64,000 bases of DNA from Microbacterium croceum (GTDB lineage: Bacteria > Actinomycetota > Actinomycetes > Actinomycetales > Microbacteriaceae), in contig NZ_JAHWXN010000001.1 in the NCBI RefSeq assembly GCF_023091245.1, forward strand, positions 1,364,001 through 1,428,000, in the 5' to 3' direction. The position numbers and the translations under genes were made by a program. This document shows, in pieces, positions 7,958 to 17,250 of the stretch (the first letter of the stretch is position 1; each line of letters starts with the position of its first letter). Under the pieces are notes generated by a model. The model ran no database searches and was not told where the DNA came from. It was given only the letters and a program-made list of their open reading frames with translations.

Positions 7958-10900
7958 GTGCGGATAGACACTCAGGCCCAGCGCGTCATCTGGAGCGCGA
8001 GCGACCTCAAGGCCGCAGCCGAGTGCGAGTTCGCGTGGTGTCGCGCGATCGACGCGAAGCTGGGCCGTGTACCCGCCGTCGAAGAGCCGGAAGACGCGAC
8101 GCTCGCCCGTGCCGCGCTGCTCGGCGACGTGCACGAGCGCAACGTCCTCGCCCGATACGTCGCCGACCTCGGCGATGCGCAGGTGCATCAGGTCGACAAG
8201 GTGTCCTCGGTGGATGCCGAGGCGCTCGCCGCCGCGGTGGCCGAGACCGTCGAGGCTCTGCGCTCGGATGCGCTCGTGGTGTTCCAGGCGGCCTTCGCAA
8301 CCGAGGAGTTCGTCGGCTTCGCGGACTTCCTCCGCCGAGACGACCAGCGCCGCTGGCGCGTGCAGGACTCCAAGCTCGCCCGCAAAGCCAGGGTCACCGC
8401 CCTCATGCAGCTGGCGGCATACGTCGACCAGCTCGACCGTCTGGGAATCCCACGCTCGGATGAAGTCGATCTCATCCTGGGAGACGGCACCCTCAGCACC
8501 CATGCCGTCGACGACCTGCTCCCGCTGTTCCAGGTGCGCAGGGCCCGGCTGCGCGCGCTCATCGCCGACCGGCGGATCGAAGACGGTGCGGCGGGAGCGC
8601 CGCTCGCCTGGGGCGACGGCCGGGGCGATCTGGATGTGGTCGCGTGCGGGCGTTGCGCCACCTGCGAGGAACAGGTCGTCGCGCATCGTGATCTGCTCAT
8701 GGTCGCGCGCATGCGCCCGGTGCAGCGTGCCCGTCTTCGCGCCGGCGGCATCGAGACGATCGATGCGCTCGCGGCGGCGGTCGATGCTCCCGAGGGGATG
8801 AACGTCGACACCTTCGAGAATCTGCGTGCGCAGGCGCGGGTGCAGCTGCGCGCCGATGCCGAGGGCGTCCCGACCTACGACGTGCACTATGCGGCCGCGA
8901 TCCACACGCTGCCCGTCCCGAGCAGGGGCGACATCTTCTTCGACTTCGAAGGCGACCCGCTGTACACCGAGCCCGCGCCGGACGGCGAGGCGCACTGGGG
9001 CATCGACTACCTGTTCGGCTGGGTCGACAACGACGACCAGTACTCCGCCCTCTGGGCGCACACGTTCGCCGAGGAGCGGCAGGCGTTCGAGACGTTCCTC
9101 GACTTCGTGAACGCGCGTCGGGCGGCGCACCCCGGCATGCACATCTACCACTACGCGCCCTACGAGACCTCGCATCTGGTGGCGATGGCGGCGCGACACG
9201 GCGTGCGGGAGAACGAGGTCGATCGGCTGCTGCGCGAAGGCGTGTTCGTCGATCTGTACCCGCTGGTGCTGCGCACGGTCCGTGTGGGATCGCGCTCGTA
9301 CTCGATCAAGAAGCTCGAGCCGCTCTACATGGGCGACGACGTCCGCACCAGTGACGTGCAGAAGGGAGACGACTCGATCGTGCAGTACGTCGCGGCTCGC
9401 GAGTTCGCCGCCGCCGGCGAGCGGCGCGAAGCCGATGCCGTGCTGGCGGATCTCGCCGACTACAACCGGTACGACTGCGTGTCGACGCGGGCGTTGCGCA
9501 ACTGGCTGATCGAGATCGCGCGCCGAGAGGGCGTGAACCCGGCACCGCCCGACGCGGCCGACGAGGTCATCTACGAGCCTTCGCCGCGATCGGTGGCACT
9601 TCTCGCCGATGCCGAGCGCGCCGTGTCCGCGGGGAACGACGGCCAGGTGCACCGCATCGCCGCGGCCGCGATCGACTACTTCCCCCGCGAGGCGAAGAGC
9701 TTCTGGGTCTCGCACTTCCAGCGGCTCCGCGAACCCGTCACGATGTGGGACGGCACGCGCGATGTGGTGCGGATCGATCGAGCCACGTCCACGGTTCGTC
9801 GGGAATGGAGCGTGGCCGAGGGACGTCGGGTGATGTCGCGTGAGATCGAGGTCAGAGGAGAGGTCTCGCCCGGCACGACGCTCGGCGCCGGAGCCCAGCC
9901 GTTCGCGCTGTACCTCGTGCCCGCACCGTTCGACACCGAGGTGCCGTCGCGCGCAGTGCACGTGCCCCACACCGTGACCGTGTCGGACGTGCTCGACGAC
10001 GGCTACCTCATCACCGAGACCGCGATCCAAGGGCAGACCTGGGACGAGCTGCCGCTCGCGTTGACACCCGCTGCCCCGCCGCGGGTGGTCTCCCTGCAGG
10101 GCGCGATCGACGAATGGGCCGACTCCGTGCACGCGGCCGCCCCGGCGTTTCCCGACGATGCTGCGGCCGACATCCTGCGGCGACTGCCGCCGCGGACGCT
10201 CTCCGGAGCGACCCTTCCCGCAGCCGGAGATGACGCGATCGACGCGATCGTGCGCGGGGTTCTCGACCTCGACCGCAGCTACCTGGCTGTGCAGGGGCCT
10301 CCGGGAACAGGCAAGACCTTCACCGGTTCCCAGGTGATCGCGCGGCTGGTCAATGAGCACGGCTTCAAGGTCGGAGTGGTCGCGCAGTCACATGCGATCA
10401 TCGAGACGCTCTTGGATCGTGTGGTCGCGCACGGCGTCTCTCCCGCGCAGGTGGGGAAGGCGCCGAAGAACCCGGATGCGGATCCGTCGTACACCGTGAT
10501 CCCCAAGAACGGGATGGCGGCGTTCCTGGCGGAGCACAAGAACGAGGGCGTCGTCGTCGGCGGCACGGCGTGGGACTTCAGCAACACCTCGCGCGTCGCT
10601 CGCGGGGGGCTCGATCTGCTCGTGATCGACGAGGCGGGTCAGTTCTCGCTCGCCTCGACGATCGCCGTCGCGGCAGGCGCCCGGCGGCTTCTGCTGCTCG
10701 GCGATCCGCAGCAGCTCCCGCAGGTGAGCCAGGGAGCCCACCCCGAGCCGGTCGATACCTCGGCGCTCGGATGGGTGATGGACGGCGATGCCGTCATCCG
10801 GCCGGAGTACGGCTACTTCCTGGCGAAGTCGTGGCGGATGCACCCCTTCGTCGCCGCTCCGGTGTCACGCCTCGCGTACGCGGGCAAGCTTGCCTCGGCG

Positions 10901-11428
10901 CCGGGGACGGAGCGGCGGTCGGTCGAGGGCATCGACCCGGGGCTTCACATCGTGCCGGTGCGTCATCGCGGCAACGCCACGCAGTCCGTCGAGGAGGCGT
11001 CCGAGGTCGTGGCGATCGTGCGGGACCTCGTGGGCCGCGCCTTCACCGACAACGACGAACCAGCCACGACGCGCCCGCTGGACCAGGCGGACATCATCGT
11101 GGTCGCTCCCTACAACGCTCAGCGTCAGCTCGTGCACGAGGCGCTGGCGGCAGCCGGGTTCCCCGACGTCGCCGTCGGCACGGTGGACAACTTCCAGGGC
11201 AAGGAGGCCGTCGTCTCCATCACCTCGCTCGCCGCGTCGAGCGGACGGGATGCGCCTCGTGGCCCGGAATTCCTGCTGCTGCAGAACCGGCTCAACGTCG
11301 CGATCTCCCGCGCGCAGTGCGTCGCGTATCTGATCCACTCGCCAGCATTGCTGGACGATCTGCCCTTCACACCGGAGGGCGTCGCGCGCCTGAGCGCGTT
11401 CGCGCGTCTCGTCGGCGCGGTGGAGTGA
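7958..11428 (+). CDS. TM0106-family RecB-like nuclease fused to RNase H-like domain and SF1 helicase
   Basis: A 1156-residue composite protein. The N-terminal third resembles a RecB-type nuclease, with a D-x-K pair at 137/139 and a Q-x3-Y at 151/155. A second exonuclease-like domain opens with FFDFEGDP (Asp about 329), as in YprB/RNase H-like enzymes. The C-terminal half is a superfamily I helicase of the DNA2/UPF1 kind: Walker A GPPGTGKT with Lys 786, DEAG at 891-894, then GDPQQLPQV and late motifs VGTVDNFQGKE and NVAISRAQ. It probably processes DNA or RNA ends in the cytoplasm; the biological substrate is not known. GTG 7958 follows a GGAG site. It is monocistronic. Confidence 0.88.
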   Translation: MRIDTQAQRVIWSASDLKAAAECEFAWCRAIDAKLGRVPAVEEPEDATLARAALLGDVHERNVLARYVADLGDAQVHQVDKVSSVDAEALAAAVAETVEALRSDALVVFQAAFATEEFVGFADFLRRDDQRRWRVQDSKLARKARVTALMQLAAYVDQLDRLGIPRSDEVDLILGDGTLSTHAVDDLLPLFQVRRARLRALIADRRIEDGAAGAPLAWGDGRGDLDVVACGRCATCEEQVVAHRDLLMVARMRPVQRARLRAGGIETIDALAAAVDAPEGMNVDTFENLRAQARVQLRADAEGVPTYDVHYAAAIHTLPVPSRGDIFFDFEGDPLYTEPAPDGEAHWGIDYLFGWVDNDDQYSALWAHTFAEERQAFETFLDFVNARRAAHPGMHIYHYAPYETSHLVAMAARHGVRENEVDRLLREGVFVDLYPLVLRTVRVGSRSYSIKKLEPLYMGDDVRTSDVQKGDDSIVQYVAAREFAAAGERREADAVLADLADYNRYDCVSTRALRNWLIEIARREGVNPAPPDAADEVIYEPSPRSVALLADAERAVSAGNDGQVHRIAAAAIDYFPREAKSFWVSHFQRLREPVTMWDGTRDVVRIDRATSTVRREWSVAEGRRVMSREIEVRGEVSPGTTLGAGAQPFALYLVPAPFDTEVPSRAVHVPHTVTVSDVLDDGYLITETAIQGQTWDELPLALTPAAPPRVVSLQGAIDEWADSVHAAAPAFPDDAAADILRRLPPRTLSGATLPAAGDDAIDAIVRGVLDLDRSYLAVQGPPGTGKTFTGSQVIARLVNEHGFKVGVVAQSHAIIETLLDRVVAHGVSPAQVGKAPKNPDADPSYTVIPKNGMAAFLAEHKNEGVVVGGTAWDFSNTSRVARGGLDLLVIDEAGQFSLASTIAVAAGARRLLLLGDPQQLPQVSQGAHPEPVDTSALGWVMDGDAVIRPEYGYFLAKSWRMHPFVAAPVSRLAYAGKLASAPGTERRSVEGIDPGLHIVPVRHRGNATQSVEEASEVVAIVRDLVGRAFTDNDEPATTRPLDQADIIVVAPYNAQRQLVHEALAAAGFPDVAVGTVDNFQGKEAVVSITSLAASSGRDAPRGPEFLLLQNRLNVAISRAQCVAYLIHSPALLDDLPFTPEGVARLSAFARLVGAVE

Positions 11429-11495
11429 CCGGCAGAGCCGACCGCATCCGTCGCGTCAGGAGAGGCGCGCGACGGAAGTGCAGGGGAGCGGAGCC

Positions 11496-12128
11496 TCAGG
11501 CCGTGCCGTAGAGGCGGTCGCCCGCGTCACCGAGTCCGGGCACGATGTACCCCTTCTCGTTGAGGCGCTCGTCGAGCGCGCCCAGCACGAGGGTGACATC
11601 GCGGTCTCCGGCCATAGCCTCGATCGCGGCAACGCCCTCGGGGGTGCCGAGCAGGCAGATCGCTGTGACATCCTTGGCGCCGCGGTCGAACAGGAACTGG
11701 ATCGCCGCGGCGAGCGAGCCGCCTGTGGCCAGCATCGGGTCGATCGCGAAGCACTGACGGTCGCTGAGGTCGTCGGGAAGACGCTCGGCATAGGTCGTGG
11801 GCTCGAAGGTCTCCTCGTCGCGGACCATGCCGAGGAATCCGACCTCGGCGGTCGGGAGCAGCTTCACGAGACCTTCGAGCATGCCGAGACCGGCGCGCAG
11901 GATCGGGACCACGATCGGGCGCGGCTCGGAGATCTTCACGCCCATGGTCGTGGTGACCGGGGTGGTGATCTCGATCGGGCTGACCTTCACGGAGCGGGTC
12001 GCCTCGTACGCGAGCAGCGTCACCAGCTCTTCCGTCAGCTGTCGGAACACCGGCGAAGGGGTGCGCACATCGCGCAGCACCGAGAGCTTGTGGGTGATGA
12101 GAGGGTGGTCGGCGACGTGAACACGCAT
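11496..12128 (-). CDS. upp: Uracil phosphoribosyltransferase
   Basis: Upp converts uracil and PRPP to UMP in pyrimidine salvage. The 210-residue protein is the usual size. Visible family marks are the [10 protein letters not shown] loop, the PRPP-binding [10 protein letters not shown] and the C-terminal uracil pocket [12 protein letters not shown]. The true start is ATG 12128, where the conserved [10 protein letters not shown] begins. TACCCT (12140-12135 on the minus strand) lies 6 nt upstream and no ribosome site is present, so it is probably leaderless. It is divergent from tadA, with only 80 bp between the starts. Confidence 0.95.
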   Translation of the reverse strand: MRVHVADHPLITHKLSVLRDVRTPSPVFRQLTEELVTLLAYEATRSVKVSPIEITTPVTTTMGVKISEPRPIVVPILRAGLGMLEGLVKLLPTAEVGFLGMVRDEETFEPTTYAERLPDDLSDRQCFAIDPMLATGGSLAAAIQFLFDRGAKDVTAICLLGTPEGVAAIEAMAGDRDVTLVLGALDERLNEKGYIVPGLGDAGDRLYGTA

Positions 12129-12208
12129 GGATACAGGGTAGTCGGCGAGGGAGCTCGGCACGACATCGGCCCTGCGGCCCTCGCGCGTCACTGTCGTAGG
12201 CTCGACGC

Positions 12209-12664
12209 ATGACCCCTGCTGACGCCTCCGCGATGCGTCGAGCACTGGCGCTCGCGGCGGAGGCGTCCGCGGCATCCGAGATCCCCGTGGGCGCCGTCGT
12301 CCTGGACCCCTCCGGTGCGATCATCGCGGAGGGCCGCAACACCCGCGAGGTCACCCATGACCCCACCGGTCACGCCGAGATCGAGGCGCTGCGGAGCGCG
12401 GCGGCATCCGTCGGCTCCTGGAACCTCGAGGGGCATACGCTCGTCGTCACGCTGGAGCCCTGCATCATGTGCGCCGGCGCGATCCTGCAGGCGCACATCT
12501 CGCGTGTCGTGTTCGGTGCGTGGGACGACAAAGCCGGTGCGGCCGGCTCGATGTACGACCTGCTGCGCGACCGCCGTCTGCCGTACCGGGCCGAGGTCGT
12601 CGGCGGCATCGAGGCGGATGCCGCGACCGCGCTGCTGCGGGACTTCTTCTCCTCGCGCCGCTGA
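12209..12664 (+). CDS. tadA: tRNA adenosine(34) deaminase TadA
   Basis: TadA deaminates the wobble adenosine of tRNA-Arg(ACG) to inosine. The 151-residue protein has the zinc deaminase signature: HAE with His 55 and catalytic Glu 57, and PCIMC with cysteines at 85 and 88. An N-terminal helix and a KAGAAGS segment match TadA rather than cytidine deaminases. TAGGCT (12197-12202) is 6 nt upstream of ATG, a leaderless arrangement. The gene converges on the cation exporter, with the repeat locus between them. Confidence 0.93.
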   Translation: MTPADASAMRRALALAAEASAASEIPVGAVVLDPSGAIIAEGRNTREVTHDPTGHAEIEALRSAAASVGSWNLEGHTLVVTLEPCIMCAGAILQAHISRVVFGAWDDKAGAAGSMYDLLRDRRLPYRAEVVGGIEADAATALLRDFFSSRR

Positions 12665-12684
12665 TCTCGACGGCCGGTGCGCAC

Positions 12685-12728
12685 CAACTTCGGCGGCGCT
12701 CCGCAGCAACTTCCGCGGCGCTCCGCAC
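12685..12728. repeat. Two 22-bp tandem units
   Basis: Two adjacent 22-bp copies, 12685-12706 and 12707-12728, share CAACTTC-GCGGCGCTCCGCA with one internal difference and a different last base. They sit just downstream of tadA and run into the inverted repeat that follows. They are non-coding in context. Confidence 0.8.
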
Positions 12729-12770
12729 GTTCTGCGGATCAGATCGCGCAGATCATCCGCAGAACGTGCG
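12724..12770. terminator. 16-bp perfect inverted repeat, possible bidirectional terminator
   Basis: The arms 12724-12739 and 12755-12770 are perfectly complementary over 16 bp (CGCACGTTCTGCGGAT) around a 15-nt loop. Lying between the convergent genes tadA and the cation exporter, it could end transcription from both sides. There is no clear U-tract, so the terminator role is inference. Confidence 0.5.
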
Positions 12771-12858
12771 CGAGGCCGAAATAGCGGATCATCCGCAGAA
12801 CGTGCGCGAGGCCGAAATAGCGGATCATCCGCAGAACGTGCACGAGGCCGAAAAATTT
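12751..12858. repeat. Three 36-bp direct repeats
   Basis: Units begin at 12751, 12787 and 12823. The first two match over GATCATCCGCAGAACGTGCG and the rest of the 36-bp unit; the third has a G-to-A change and diverges in its last bases. The unit ends in GAGGCCGAAATAGCG. There are no spacers between copies. Each unit can pair with the single inverted arm at 12724-12739. Confidence 0.85.
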
Positions 12859-12876
12859 GCGGGGGACAGGGGCCGA

Positions 12877-13848
12877 TCAGTCCGAGGACTTGAGCACGAA
12901 GACGTCGGTCGACGGTTCCGGGTCGATCGCGGGACGGTAGACGTCGGGCTCGATGTAGACGACGCGTGCGACCGGAACGGCCTCGCGGATGCGCTCCTCG
13001 ATCGCGTCGATGTCATCCGCCGCTTCGCGCACCGTCTTGTCGGACGTCAGCGCGACCTTCGCAGCGACGAGCAGCTCATCGGGTCCGAGGTAGAGCGTCT
13101 TCATGTGGATCAGCTTCTCAACCTCGGGGCCGGCGTTGATCGCGTCGACGATCTTGTCGTGGTCGGCGGAGGTCGCCCCCTCCCCGACGAGCAGGCTCTT
13201 GGTCTCGACGCCGAGGACGATCGCGATCAGCACGAGCAGCAGACCGATCATCAGGGTGCCGATCGCGTCGAACACCGAGTTGCCGGTGATCACGGTCAGT
13301 CCGACACCGAGCAGGGCGAACGCGAGTCCGGTGAGCGCGCCGGCGTCCTCGAGCAGCACGACCGGCAGTTCGGGTGCCTTGGCTCGTCGGATGAACGACA
13401 CCCACGACTGGCCCTTCTCGCGGACGAGGTTGCTCTCCTTGACGGCGGTGCGCAGCGAGAACGACTCCAGGCCGATCGCGATCACGAGCACGACGATCGG
13501 CAGCCACCACCAGTTCGGGTCGAGCGAGTGCGGCTCGCGCAGCTTCTCGATGCCCTCGTAGATCGCGAACAGGCCTCCGACCGAGAACAGGATGATCGAC
13601 ACCACGAACGCGTAGACGTACCGCTCTCGTCCGTAGCCGAACGGGTGCGAGCGGTCAGCCTCACGCTTCGCCTTGCGGCCGCCGAGCATCAGGAGCAGCT
13701 GGTTGCCGGAGTCGGCCACGGAGTGGATCGCCTCGGCGAGCATCGACGCCGAACCGGAGAGGGCCCAGGCGACGAACTTCGCGAGCGCGATGCCCAGGTT
13801 CGCCAGGAACGCCGCGACGATGGCCTTGTTGCCTCCGGATGCACTCAT
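12877..13848 (-). CDS. Cation diffusion facilitator family exporter
   Basis: A 323-residue CDF protein that exports divalent metal (Zn, Fe or Mn type) in exchange for protons. The N-terminal half holds six predicted membrane segments. Metal-site residues are visible as AEAIHSVADSGNQ in segment 2 (HxxxD) and as EDAGALTGL in segment 5. The C-terminal 100 residues form the cytoplasmic ferredoxin-like domain. HPFGYGRERY is a family signature. The substrate cannot be read with confidence. TAGACT (13860-13855) precedes the ATG by 6 nt, a leaderless start. Confidence 0.9.
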   Translation of the reverse strand: MSASGGNKAIVAAFLANLGIALAKFVAWALSGSASMLAEAIHSVADSGNQLLLMLGGRKAKREADRSHPFGYGRERYVYAFVVSIILFSVGGLFAIYEGIEKLREPHSLDPNWWWLPIVVLVIAIGLESFSLRTAVKESNLVREKGQSWVSFIRRAKAPELPVVLLEDAGALTGLAFALLGVGLTVITGNSVFDAIGTLMIGLLLVLIAIVLGVETKSLLVGEGATSADHDKIVDAINAGPEVEKLIHMKTLYLGPDELLVAAKVALTSDKTVREAADDIDAIEERIREAVPVARVVYIEPDVYRPAIDPEPSTDVFVLKSSD

Positions 13849-13907
13849 GATCCGAGTCTAGAACCGCCCGCCGCCGGATGTCGGGGAGCCCGCCGTAGGA
13901 TGACGAC

Positions 13908-14747
13908 ATGGCTGAATCCCTCCCCGCCCTTGCGTTCCTCGGTGCCGGTTCGATGGGGGGCGCGATCCTTCGCGGCGTCGTCGCCTCCGGCATCACGATC
14001 GACGGGGGGATCACCGCCACCAACCGCACCATGGCCAAGGCGGAGGCGTTCGCCGACCTCGACGGCGTGACCAGCATCGCCCTCGAGTCCCAGCCCTCCG
14101 GCAGTGCGGATGCGGCCGCCGGCGCACGCATCATCCTGATCGGGGTGAAGCCGGCGATGGTGCCCGAGCTGCTGCAGGAGATCGCTCCGCGCCTCGCTCC
14201 TGACGCGATCGTCGTCAGCCTCGCGGCCGGTGTCACTCTGCAGACGTTCGCCGACAACCTCGGTGCCGACGCCCGGGTGATCAGGTCGATGCCGAACACG
14301 CCAGCCACCGTGCGCAAGGGCGTCACGGGACTCGCCGCCGGCCCCGCCGCGACGGCCGAGGACCTCGCCCTCGTGCGTCGACTGTTCGAGACCGTCGGAG
14401 TCGTCGTCGAGGCGCCCGAGTCGCAGATCGACGCACTGTCGACGATCTCCGGCTCCGGACCCGCCTATGTCTACCTGCTGATCGAGGAGTTCACCCGCGC
14501 GGCCGTCGGCATGGGCTTCGGCGACGCCGATGCGCGCCTCATGGTCGAGCAGACCTTCATCGGCGCGACGGCTCTGCTCGATGCGTCGGGGGAGGACCCG
14601 GCCGAACTCCGCCGCCGGGTGACGAGCCCGAAGGGCACGACCGAGCGGGCCGTCGCCGTGCTGCAGGACGCGCACCTCGATCGCACGTTCTCGGATGCGG
14701 CGGCCGCGGCTCTCTCCCGTGCCAAGGAACTCGCCGCCGGAGCATGA
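13908..14747 (+). CDS. proC: Pyrroline-5-carboxylate reductase
   Basis: ProC reduces pyrroline-5-carboxylate to proline with NAD(P)H. The 279-residue protein has the Rossmann start FLGAGSMGGAIL, the IGVKP motif, RSMPNTPATV and the C-terminal signature with SGSGPAYVYLLIE and SPKGTTERA. TAGGAT (13896-13901) lies exactly 6 nt before ATG, a leaderless start. It is divergent from the cation exporter, only 59 bp away, and a DUF1905 gene follows 3 nt after its stop. Confidence 0.96.
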   Translation: MAESLPALAFLGAGSMGGAILRGVVASGITIDGGITATNRTMAKAEAFADLDGVTSIALESQPSGSADAAAGARIILIGVKPAMVPELLQEIAPRLAPDAIVVSLAAGVTLQTFADNLGADARVIRSMPNTPATVRKGVTGLAAGPAATAEDLALVRRLFETVGVVVEAPESQIDALSTISGSGPAYVYLLIEEFTRAAVGMGFGDADARLMVEQTFIGATALLDASGEDPAELRRRVTSPKGTTERAVAVLQDAHLDRTFSDAAAAALSRAKELAAGA

Positions 14748-14750
14748 CGC

Positions 14751-15038
14751 ATGCGGCTGCACATCGTCGGTGAGATCTGGTTCTGGCGTGGTCCTGCGCC
14801 CTACCACTTCGTGACGGTGCCGCCTGCCGAAAGCGAGATGATCCGTGATGTCGCCGCGGTCGTCACCTACGGCTGGGGGATGATCCCGGCGAGCGTGACG
14901 ATCGGCGGAACCGGCGTGACCACCGCTCTCTGGCCCAAGGACGGCGGCTACATCGTGCCGATCAAGAAGGCGCTGCAGGATCGCGAGAGCATCGGCGTCG
15001 ATGACGTCGTGGAGATCACTCTCGACATCGACGCCTGA
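14751..15038 (+). CDS. DUF1905 domain protein
   Basis: A 95-residue protein composed almost entirely of a DUF1905 fold: a beta-rich start (GEIWFWRGPAPYHFVTVP), a central YGWGMIPASVTIG and a KDGGYIVPIKKALQ segment. Biochemical function is unknown for the family. It starts 3 nt after the proC stop, with a GGAG site inside the end of proC, so the two are probably one transcript. I see no functional link with proline synthesis. Confidence 0.8.
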   Translation: MRLHIVGEIWFWRGPAPYHFVTVPPAESEMIRDVAAVVTYGWGMIPASVTIGGTGVTTALWPKDGGYIVPIKKALQDRESIGVDDVVEITLDIDA

Positions 15039-15052
15039 TCAGATGGCGAAGA

Positions 15053-15724
15053 TCAGCGGTCGAGGGCCGCGAACCGCTCGATGTCGCTGTTCGTTCCCGA
15101 CACGATGATGAGGTCGTGGTTCGTGACGATCGTGTTCGCCTCGGCGTAGCGGAACGGCTTGCCCGGGCTCTTCACACCGACCACGGTGACCTTGTACTTC
15201 GAGCGCACACCCGACTCGTTCAGACCGACGCCGCGGATGAACTTCGGCGGGTACATCTTCGCCAGCACGAAGTCGTCGTCGAAGCGGATGAAGTCGAGCA
15301 TCCGCCCGCTCACGAGGTGGGCGACGCGCTCGCCGGCTTCGCGCTCCGGGTAGATGACGTGGTTCGCGCCGACGCGGGCGAGGATCTTGCCGTGCGACTG
15401 CGACACGGCCTTGGCCCAGATCTGCGGCACCTTCAGGTCGACCAGGTTCGCCGTGATCAGCACGGACGCCTCGATCGAGGAGCCGACGGCCACCACGGCG
15501 ACCTGGAAGTCCTGGGCGCCGATCTGCCGCAGCGCGTCGATGTTCTTCGCATCCGCCTGCACGGTGTGGGTGACGCGGTCCGACCACTTCTGCACGAGCT
15601 CGAGGTTGCCGTCGATCGCGAGCACTTCGCGGTCGAGGCGATCGAGTTCTCCGGCGCAGGCGGCGCCGAAGCGTCCGAGGCCGATGACGAGTACGGGAGC
15701 GTCGCCCCTGAGCACTTCAACCAA
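15053..15724 (-). CDS. Potassium uptake regulatory subunit (TrkA/KtrA)
   Basis: A 223-residue cytoplasmic gating subunit. It has an N-terminal RCK_N Rossmann domain (VLVIGLGRFGAACAGEL, then an acidic residue closing the second strand in LAIDG) and a C-terminal RCK_C domain. It binds nucleotide and c-di-AMP-type ligands in relatives and gates the TrkH/KtrB pore. I place the start at TTG 15724, 7 nt after a GGAAAGG site and overlapping the trkH end by 8 nt. GTG 15715 is the alternative. One RCK pair makes it KtrA-like rather than the duplicated E. coli TrkA. Confidence 0.88.
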   Translation of the reverse strand: MVEVLRGDAPVLVIGLGRFGAACAGELDRLDREVLAIDGNLELVQKWSDRVTHTVQADAKNIDALRQIGAQDFQVAVVAVGSSIEASVLITANLVDLKVPQIWAKAVSQSHGKILARVGANHVIYPEREAGERVAHLVSGRMLDFIRFDDDFVLAKMYPPKFIRGVGLNESGVRSKYKVTVVGVKSPGKPFRYAEANTIVTNHDLIIVSGTNSDIERFAALDR

Positions 15725-17147
15725 CGATCGGCCTTTCCACGGGCAGCGAGTAATACTGCGATCGCGATGTCGCGGCGACTGCCGCGGCGAGTGTCACTGT
15801 ACCAATGCGGCCCATGAAGATGGTGGCCGCGAGCACGTACGAGCCGGCGTCAGGAAGTTCGGCGGTGAGTCCGGTCGACAACCCCACGGTGGCGAAAGCC
15901 GAGATCACATCGAACAGCACATGGCTGATGTCGGCTTTCGTGATCTGGGCGATGATGATCGTCGAGAGCGCGACGATCGTGGCTCCCCAGGCGACGACGC
16001 TCAGGGCGACCCGCTGCACGTCGCTGGGGATGCGGCGGCCGAAGACCTCGACGGACTGCCGTCCCTTGGCCTCTGACCAGACGGCGATCGCCAGCACGGC
16101 CAGTGTGGTGACCTTGATGCCGCCGGCGGTCGATGCCGAGCCACCGCCGACGAACATCAGCATGCTCGCCGCGACCAGCGACGATCCGTTCAGGTCGGAC
16201 ATGTCGATCACGTTGAAGCCGCCGGAGCGGGTCATCGCCGACAGGAAGAACGCCTGGAACGTGGTGTCGCCGGCGTCCATGGAGCCGAAGGTCTTGGGGT
16301 TGGCGTACTCGAGGATCAGGAACACCACGGCGCCGAGGACGAAGAGCAGCACGGTCGTCACGAGCGTGAGCTTGGTGTGCAGCGACCAGCGCTTCACATG
16401 CCAGACGTGCTTGGCCAGCGTGTAGATCACGGGGAATCCGATACTGCCCAGGAACACGCCGACCATCAGCAGCGCCAGCACGAGGTAGTCGTCGGAGAAC
16501 ACCGCGACGCCGCCGTCGTTGGGAGCGAAGCCCGTGTTCGTGAAGGCCATGGCGGCGAAGTACGGCGCCTCCCAGAGAGCGGCGATCGGATCGACCTTCG
16601 CCATCACCAGGGAGGGGTACAGGAGGATCGCGAGGGCCGCCTCGATGATGAGGGCGGAGAGGGCGACGGTGCGCAGCAGCTGTCCCACTTCGCCGAGGCG
16701 GACGGTCTGGCTCTCGTTGACGACGCCGCCGTGCGCGCGCAGGGGGTTGGTGTCGCCGGCCGCCATCAGCTTGGCGCGCAGCCCGAGCCGCTTGGAGATG
16801 ACCATGCCCATCAGCGACGCGAGGGTGAGCACGCCCAGGCCGCCGATGTTGACGCCGATGAAGACGAGCACATGGCCGAACGGCGACCAGTGATTGGCCA
16901 TGTCGACGGTGGCGAGGCCGGTGACGCAGATCGTGGAGACCGCGGTGAACAGGGCGTCGCTCAGCGGGGTGACGGTTCCGGTCGCCGAGGCGATCGGCAG
17001 GGAGAGCAGCACCGTGAAGACGAGGATCAGGAGGGCGAAGATCACGATCGCGAACCGCGAGGGCGACGAGGTAATGATGTGCTTCGACCAGGAACCGAAG
17101 TCGCGGATGCGCTGTTTCGGGGACGACGCCGAAACCATGCCCGACAT
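15717..17147 (-). CDS. Potassium uptake pore subunit (TrkH/KtrB)
   Basis: A 476-residue membrane protein of the SKT superfamily, with four pore-like repeats. Filter segments can be seen as TICVTGLA, AFTNTGFAP, AMTRSGGFN and FATVGLSTG, each with the conserved Gly that coordinates potassium. About ten hydrophobic helices are present, and the cytoplasmic N-terminus is basic. It forms the ion path for the KtrA-like protein that overlaps its end. A serine/threonine-rich start and ATG 17136 inside it leave the exact start slightly uncertain. Confidence 0.9.
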   Translation of the reverse strand: MSGMVSASSPKQRIRDFGSWSKHIITSSPSRFAIVIFALLILVFTVLLSLPIASATGTVTPLSDALFTAVSTICVTGLATVDMANHWSPFGHVLVFIGVNIGGLGVLTLASLMGMVISKRLGLRAKLMAAGDTNPLRAHGGVVNESQTVRLGEVGQLLRTVALSALIIEAALAILLYPSLVMAKVDPIAALWEAPYFAAMAFTNTGFAPNDGGVAVFSDDYLVLALLMVGVFLGSIGFPVIYTLAKHVWHVKRWSLHTKLTLVTTVLLFVLGAVVFLILEYANPKTFGSMDAGDTTFQAFFLSAMTRSGGFNVIDMSDLNGSSLVAASMLMFVGGGSASTAGGIKVTTLAVLAIAVWSEAKGRQSVEVFGRRIPSDVQRVALSVVAWGATIVALSTIIIAQITKADISHVLFDVISAFATVGLSTGLTAELPDAGSYVLAATIFMGRIGTVTLAAAVAATSRSQYYSLPVERPIVG

Positions 17148-17250
17148 CGCATCCCCCTTCTCGCTTCACGACCGCGGTCGTCGGTCGCACGACGCCGATC
17201 GCCGAGCCTTCGTCATGGTACTCCGTGCCGGGGGCGACTACCCTGAACTC

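Noticed and set aside
7925..10360. 811-codon antisense frame over the nuclease-helicase gene
   Set aside because: No recognisable motif, and its composition is His/Arg/Asp-rich as expected from a shadow of GC-rich coding sequence.
12751..12858. CRISPR array
   Set aside because: The 36-bp repeats are directly adjacent with no spacers, and there are no cas genes.
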